Assembly: GCA_028824295.1 (NCBI GenBank)
Contig: JAPPED010000032.1
Coordinates: 1 to 64,000, forward strand
Direction: 5' to 3'
Source: Rhodospirillales bacterium
Lineage (GTDB): Bacteria; Pseudomonadota; Alphaproteobacteria; TMED109
DNA length: 64,000 bases
Shown piece by piece: positions 61,368 through 64,000 of this stretch (positions are counted from its first letter, which is position 1; every line of letters starts with the position of its first letter). The position numbers were made by a program, and so were the translations under genes. The notes below the pieces were generated by a model. That model was not told where the DNA came from and made no database searches. It was given only the letters and a program-made list of their open reading frames with translations.

Positions 61368-61636
61368 TACGTGGATTCGGAACCAACGTCGGAATCCAAC
61401 CCGGACGCCCAAGACTTAACATCGGCATGTTCCAGAGCCTCACCCGTCAGTTCGAACCTCTCCCACCTGTCCTTAACCAGTCGGCGTTCAGCCTCCAACG
61501 CTTCCTCAATCTCCAGGTACCGCTCGACTGCCGCCTTCATCAGATAGTGGGGGCTTCGGTCGCGGGCTTTGCCCAAAGCCTTTAGCCGTCGATAGGTGGC
61601 ATCGCTCAATCGAAGGCCGATTGTCGGGTTCGCCAT
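61367..61636 (-). CDS. Ribbon-helix-helix antitoxin (ParD/RelB-like)
   Basis: 89 residues. PTIGLRLSDATYRRLKALGK and SPHYLMKAAVERYLEIEEAL form a ribbon-helix-helix domain; the rest is helical and polar (ERRLVKDRWERFELTGEAL) and should hold the ParE toxin. Order antitoxin-toxin with a 1-base overlap is typical. Confidence 0.9.
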   Translation of the reverse strand: MANPTIGLRLSDATYRRLKALGKARDRSPHYLMKAAVERYLEIEEALEAERRLVKDRWERFELTGEALEHADVKSWASGLDSDVGSEST

Positions 61637-61792
61637 AGAGGCTCCTTCTCAGGCACGTGCGCATAGTACTACTTTGCGCTACAAAGGCTACATCAGGTTG
61701 ATGGAATGCAGCAAGGGCCCGTCAACGGGCAATTGCAGCGTCCGGCCGATCGCAACCGCCGCGTCGTCTGACCGGTTGCACGTGCCTACCGT

Positions 61793-63235
61793 TCAGGCAC
61801 TCGCGCGCACCATCGCGGGCTTGCGTTGGAACCAGGGGCGCGCGGCTTCAAGCTGGGCCGACAGCCTGAAGAGAGTGGCCTCGTCGCCATAAGGAGCCAC
61901 CATCTGCACCGCGACGGGCAGCCCGCTGGCGCTCTCGCCGATGGGCAACATGATGGCGGGTTGCCCGGTGAGGTTGAACCAGACCGTGAACGGCGAGAAG
62001 TGGAAGACCCGCCGCCAGTATTCACCCACGTCGTCCATCATCATGTCGAGCCAGCCGAGCTTCACCGCCGTACTCGTCGCCAGCCCCGGAGTCAGCAGTA
62101 CATCGTAGTCGCGGTGAAACGCGGCCATCTGCCGCCCGATCCGATGCATCGTCTGGGTGGCCCGGACATAGTCGGCGCCGGTGGTGGCTTCGCCCAGCTT
62201 CGCGGTGAGCCAGGTGATGCGTTCGACTTCGTCCTCACGGGCTGCCCGGCCGGCCGTCGGGTGGCTCGACAGATTCACGACGGTATTGACTCCCATCAGG
62301 GTAAGGAAGGTCGGCACCACCGCTTCGCCATCGATGTCGGGGTCCGCCTCCACCACGTGGTGTCCGAGGTCCGTGGCCAAGGCCGCGGTTTCCTGCAGCA
62401 CCCGCAGGGCATCTGCTTCGACCTGGGCGCCATTCGGGGCGCGGGCGGTGAAAGCGACGCGCAACCTGCCGGGATCGGCGCCGACCTCTTCCAGAAAAGG
62501 GCGAGCCGGCGGGGCCGCGCTGTAGGGGTCGCCGGCGCCAAGGCCGCGCGTGGCATCCAGGATGGCGGCGCTGTCGCGCACACTCAGGGTGACGGCATGC
62601 TCGGTGGACAGTCCACCGCTCCCTTCTCCAAGGTACGGCGCCATGGTGTTGCGCCCGCGGGTTGGCTTGAGCCCGACAAGTCCGCAGCAGGCGGCTGGCG
62701 CCCGGATCGAGCCGAAGCCGTCCGAGGCGTGCGCCGCCGGAAGCATGCGCGCGCCAACCGCGGCGGCTGCGCCGCCGCTCGAGCCGCCGGAAATGCGCGT
62801 CTGGTCCCAGGGATTCTTCGTTGCACCGTGCAACCGGGGCTCGCAGGTAAGGCTGAGGCCGAGCTCGCAGGTGTTGGTTCGCCCGAAGATCACCATGCCG
62901 GCCCGCTTCAGCCGCTTGACGTGTTCGCTGTCTTCCGCCGGAACGACGTCTTCGAAGAACTTGCAGCCCCTCGTGGTCGGGCACCCGGCAAGGGAGGCGC
63001 CGAGATCCTTCAGGAGGTACGGCACACCCTTGAGCGGCCCATTGGGAAGGCCGGCGGCAACGGCGGCGCGACCCGGGTCATAGAGACGATTGGTGACTGC
63101 GTTGACGATCCCGTTTCGCGCCTCGACCCGCTCGATCGCGGCCTCCAGAATTTCCTCCGGCGTGGTCTCGCCACGAGCGACGAGCGCGGCCAATGCGAGC
63201 GCATCGTGCTCTTCGTAGTCCATGAAGGCAGCCAT
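61793..63235 (-). CDS. Amidase signature family hydrolase
   Basis: Hydrolase of 480 residues with the Ser-cisSer-Lys triad: Lys76 in VPYLLKDLGA, cis-Ser in RISGGSSGGAAAA (152/153) and Ser176 in SDGFGSIRAPAACCGLVGLK. The family includes amidases, aryl-acylamidases and 6-aminohexanoate hydrolases; GatA is unlikely as no gatB or gatC accompanies it. The ATG at 63235 is preceded by GGAGGG at good spacing. It stands alone upstream of the ParDE pair. Confidence 0.93.
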   Translation of the reverse strand: MAAFMDYEEHDALALAALVARGETTPEEILEAAIERVEARNGIVNAVTNRLYDPGRAAVAAGLPNGPLKGVPYLLKDLGASLAGCPTTRGCKFFEDVVPAEDSEHVKRLKRAGMVIFGRTNTCELGLSLTCEPRLHGATKNPWDQTRISGGSSGGAAAAVGARMLPAAHASDGFGSIRAPAACCGLVGLKPTRGRNTMAPYLGEGSGGLSTEHAVTLSVRDSAAILDATRGLGAGDPYSAAPPARPFLEEVGADPGRLRVAFTARAPNGAQVEADALRVLQETAALATDLGHHVVEADPDIDGEAVVPTFLTLMGVNTVVNLSSHPTAGRAAREDEVERITWLTAKLGEATTGADYVRATQTMHRIGRQMAAFHRDYDVLLTPGLATSTAVKLGWLDMMMDDVGEYWRRVFHFSPFTVWFNLTGQPAIMLPIGESASGLPVAVQMVAPYGDEATLFRLSAQLEAARPWFQRKPAMVRASA

Positions 63236-63578
63236 CACGTGTCCCTCCTGATTGGGTTCTCGGAGTACCGCCTCCGCGGCCCGTGCTGACCCGCATGATC
63301 TCAGGTCGTGAACCGCAGAACAGCCCGAAGTTCCGCCATCTGGGCGTACCGGCGGAATCGGCAAGCCGGTCAGCTCCACTGCCCGACAGAACGCTTGGCG
63401 CAGGCGCCGCGACGCGGAGCCGCAGGGGGCGGACGCTTGGGTCTGACGCGGCGTTACACGCTCGACGCGCCCAAGGTCGACACCTCGGCAGGAACCCGCA
63501 CGCCGACCGCTGCCGGCTATTTCCACGTTGCGGCGCTAGATCGTGCCGATCACGCCAAGCCGACCGGGAGTGCCTCGA
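63236..63578. other. Gap between amidase and hydroxy-acid dehydrogenase
   Basis: No gene. Both flanking genes are on the minus strand, so it contains the terminator of one and the promoter of the other, but no clear element was seen. Confidence 0.4.
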
Positions 63579-64000
63579 TCAGTACTGCGGCTCCGGAATG
63601 TCGATGAGCGGAAACGCGCTCAGCAAGCCCGGTTGCGTCACCAGGGGGGCCGACCGCAGCATGCTCCGGTCCACGTCGGCCAGGCTGGTCACCCCCATGA
63701 GACCGAGGCAGGTCTGCACCTCGTCCTCCAGAAGTTCCAGCATGCGGACGACACCGGCCGAACCGCCCGCGCCCATCCCCAGGCCCAGCAGGCGCCCCAC
63801 ACCGACGGCGTCGGCGCCCAGCGCCACCGCCTTCACGAGATCCGTGCCCCGGTAGACACCGCCGTCCATGATAATCGTCGCCCGGCCGTCGACAGCATCC
63901 ACGATATCCGGGAGGACATCCGCCGAGCCCAGGCCGTGGTCCAGTTGCCGGCCACCGTGGTTGGACACGTAGATCCCCTCGACCCCCAGCTCGATACAGC
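63579..64000 (-). CDS. FMN-dependent alpha-hydroxy-acid dehydrogenase, 3' part
   Basis: C-terminal part of an L-lactate dehydrogenase/glycolate oxidase family enzyme cut by the window edge; about 140 residues are visible. GVEGIYVSNHGGRQLDHGLG contains the catalytic His and substrate Arg, IIMDGGVYRGTDLVKAVALG and GVGRLLGLGMGAGGSAGV form the FMN phosphate site. The usual C-terminal helix follows (LEDEVQTCLGLMGVTSLADV). The substrate may be L-lactate, glycolate or mandelate. Confidence 0.92.
   Translation of the reverse strand, partial: CIELGVEGIYVSNHGGRQLDHGLGSADVLPDIVDAVDGRATIIMDGGVYRGTDLVKAVALGADAVGVGRLLGLGMGAGGSAGVVRMLELLEDEVQTCLGLMGVTSLADVDRSMLRSAPLVTQPGLLSAFPLIDIPEPQY

Overview
The window is GC-rich and gene-dense and looks like a chromosomal segment of an alphaproteobacterium, probably uncultivated. 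This is inferred from the block hflK-hflC-DUF2065-degP-miaA with an acetolactate synthase gene 12 kb away, from the type of Trb conjugation module (DUF2840, S26 protease TraF, DUF3363 relaxase, TraG, CopG, trbBCDEJLFGI), and from strong GC bias at third codon positions. No rRNA, tRNA or CRISPR array was recognised.

Layout. 0-12 kb: a VapBC pair, infC with an AUC start codon, an alpha/beta hydrolase, a leucine-dehydrogenase-like enzyme, an HpcH/HpaI aldolase, a SulP-STAS-cNMP transporter and one protein that combines a histidine kinase, a receiver and an OmpR-type DNA-binding domain. 12-18 kb: envelope and signalling genes (a periplasmic-binding-protein/autotransporter fusion, an outer-membrane barrel, an AHL-lactonase-like hydrolase) with a TnpB remnant and an intact HigBA pair. 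18.2-32.2 kb: a 14-kb conjugation module on the minus strand, tightly packed with mostly 1-8 bp overlaps, without an adjacent integrase, partition or replication gene. 32-39 kb: apt overlapping a divergent L,D-transpeptidase gene, an Ala-rich lipoprotein, an SDR-GST-TauD operon and a LuxR-type regulator. 39.7-43 kb: a decayed HigB with intact HigA, a divergent CDF exporter/MerR pair and MazEF. 42.6-47.2 kb: the housekeeping quality-control block. 47.7-49 kb: another HigA with a HigB stub, and a Phd/VapC pair. 49.5-53 kb: two paralogous porins sharing an upstream motif, one of which has lost most of its signal peptide. 53.3-55 kb: a tyrosine recombinase with three tandem 41-residue repeats at its N-terminus. 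55.6-64 kb: ilvB, an orphan antitoxin, Phd/VapC, rnhB, a glutamine amidotransferase, ParDE, an amidase and a truncated FMN-dependent hydroxy-acid dehydrogenase.

Two themes dominate. The first is a high load of toxin-antitoxin loci: seven pairs or antitoxins in working-looking shape, with several toxins that are truncated, stopped or missing while the antitoxin survives. The second is mobile-element history: a conjugation module without its ends, a TnpB fragment and an isolated integrase. The least ordinary proteins are the binding-protein/autotransporter fusion (12189-14240), the repeat-bearing integrase (53343-55013) and the one-chain two-component system (9358-11688). No clearly new multi-gene system was found; these are the best candidates for unusual biology.
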